Source: a virus | Strand: one strand, 5' to 3' | DNA length: 23,481 bases | IMG/VR virus record: IMGVR_UViG_3300017743_000131 | Location: 1 to 23,481 of that record | In this document: one piece after another, positions 22,639 to 23,481 of the stretch | Layout of the letters: each line of letters starts with the position of its first letter | How positions within the stretch are numbered: the stretch's first letter is position 1 | Notes under the pieces: generated by a model | The model's database searches: none | What the model was told of the DNA's origin: nothing | The model's input: only the letters and a program-made list of their open reading frames with translations | Position numbers and translations under genes: made by a program

Positions 22639-23481
22639 TAAATAAGATTATTAATGAATGGACATATCAACTAGATTCTGGATATCCAACAAAAGATTCT
22701 GATTATGAAGTACTTCGTTCGGTATTACGAGAAACCAATATGCTTTCTGAACAAGAAATTGATCAAACAATTTATCAAGCTAAAGGATTAAATGAACAAG
22801 ATGAAGGTTTTTTAGAAACTATGACTAATGAGTTACTTGCAGCAAATGTTAAACAGCCTGTAATAGATGTTGTTATACAAACATATAATACTTTATCTGC
22901 AGGAGAAAAAATAGCATTCAAAGAAAATTTCAGAACTCATTCAATTGAATCATATGTAAACAGAGAAGGATATAAACCATTTGTTAAATTTTGGCCAATC
23001 AAAGGAAAAGATCAAGGTAGTGGAGAAGTACCAGTAACTCTAGGAGTAGCAGGAAGTAATTCTGGAGGAAATACAGGAAAAGATATTAACTTAAAAAACG
23101 GAGAAACATGGGAAGTAAAAGAATTAACTCCTAGTAATTACGATTTTGATCCTGCAGGCGATGGAGACGCTAATAAATTTCCCTTTACATTTGAGCTAAG
23201 AGATTTTTATAAAAATATTATAGAGCCATTTTCTGATTTAGGCGACGTTTTTAATGCATTATCTCCAATGGTTGATAAAGAGTCTCATGGAGCATTAAAA
23301 AGAATGATTCAAATAATAAACGATCGATTTGCAAATCCAAAACAAAATTCTCAAAATGTTGCTATATTTCGTGAAGTAGCAATGGGCTTTTTTTGGAAGC
23401 ATTGGTATTTAGGATTTCAAGAATTAAATAAAATTTTCTATCAAACAAAATTAGACACAGATGTTAGAGATACAAGGGTAA
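22635..23481 (+). CDS. Partial gene coupled to the polymerase-like gene; possible PD-(D/E)XK-like nuclease
   Basis: This frame starts at ATG 22635, overlapping the upstream stop as ATGA, and stays open for 282 codons to the window end. It begins INKIINEWTYQLDSGYPTKD. Residues about 128-163 contain GSGEVPVTLGVAG (E130), then GKDINLKNGETWEVKEL (D150, E160, K162), which resembles the E...D...ExK order of PD-(D/E)XK-fold proteins. The following region (FPFTFELRDFYKNIIEPFSD and MGFFWKHWYLGFQELN) is helical and aromatic-rich. The coupling suggests it works with, or is made in fixed ratio to, the polymerase-like protein. The nuclease reading rests on one motif only; it could equally be a structural or unknown protein. 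Confidence 0.6.
   Translation, partial: MINKIINEWTYQLDSGYPTKDSDYEVLRSVLRETNMLSEQEIDQTIYQAKGLNEQDEGFLETMTNELLAANVKQPVIDVVIQTYNTLSAGEKIAFKENFRTHSIESYVNREGYKPFVKFWPIKGKDQGSGEVPVTLGVAGSNSGGNTGKDINLKNGETWEVKELTPSNYDFDPAGDGDANKFPFTFELRDFYKNIIEPFSDLGDVFNALSPMVDKESHGALKRMIQIINDRFANPKQNSQNVAIFREVAMGFFWKHWYLGFQELNKIFYQTKLDTDVRDTRV

Noticed and set aside
1-23481. tRNA genes, integrase, transposase or attachment sites
   Set aside because: None were recognised on either strand; the gaps are short and explained by terminators, promoter-like elements and ribosome sites.

Overview
The window is a gene-dense, AT-rich stretch in which every supported gene lies on the + strand. It reads as the virion-structure (late) region of a contractile-tailed, T4-related myovirus. 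The main evidence is an ordered set of a tail sheath (gp18-like), tail tube (gp19-like), gp26-like tail assembly chaperone, tape measure, gp53-like baseplate wedge and baseplate hub-like proteins. The Ser/Gly/Thr-rich fibre proteins that open with WKKVI are a style I associate with uncultured marine phages. The host cannot be fixed from the sequence. One exported protein (12694-13263) has a signal peptide ending in FCQD, a Bacteroidetes-like style, which weakly suggests a marine flavobacterial host.

Layout. Positions 2-2693 hold the end of one structural gene, a virion/fibre protein, a small Mtd-N-like fibre adaptor and a WKK-type fibre, closed by a strong terminator (2728-2756). Positions 2780-6152 hold a small helical protein, a GC-richer leader with possible RNA structure, and a 1010-residue modular fibre. 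Positions 6157-9138 hold four tandem LamG-type (concanavalin-like) proteins, three of the junctions being single-nucleotide TAATG overlaps. Positions 9179-12585 hold a coiled-coil protein, the sheath and the tube, followed by a terminator (12597-12622). Position 12694 begins an exported, moron-like membrane protein. Positions 13301-18403 hold the chaperone with an overlapping second-frame extension, the tape measure, a tail-tube-cap/baseplate-like protein with tandem repeats, and gp53. Positions 18413-21267 hold a hub-like protein and a small structural protein. From 21310 the content changes: a short, divergent family A DNA polymerase-like protein overlaps by ATGA a partial gene that may carry a PD-(D/E)XK-like nuclease core.

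How the parts fit. Sheath, tube, chaperone, tape measure, cap, gp53 and hub build the contractile tail and baseplate. The modular fibres and LamG proteins are probably the host-binding surface. A recurrent ATATTTATA element sits in most intergenic gaps and is the best candidate for a phage-specific promoter.

The observations most worth following are: (1) a probable programmed +1 (or -2) frameshift at a T6 run in the chaperone gene; (2) the PolA-like/nuclease-like pair beside the tail genes; (3) the ATATTTATA element; (4) the GC-rich leader at 3059-3103; (5) the four-gene LamG array; and (6) a 96-bp super-repeat in the baseplate gene. All family assignments are from reading motifs; no database search was run.
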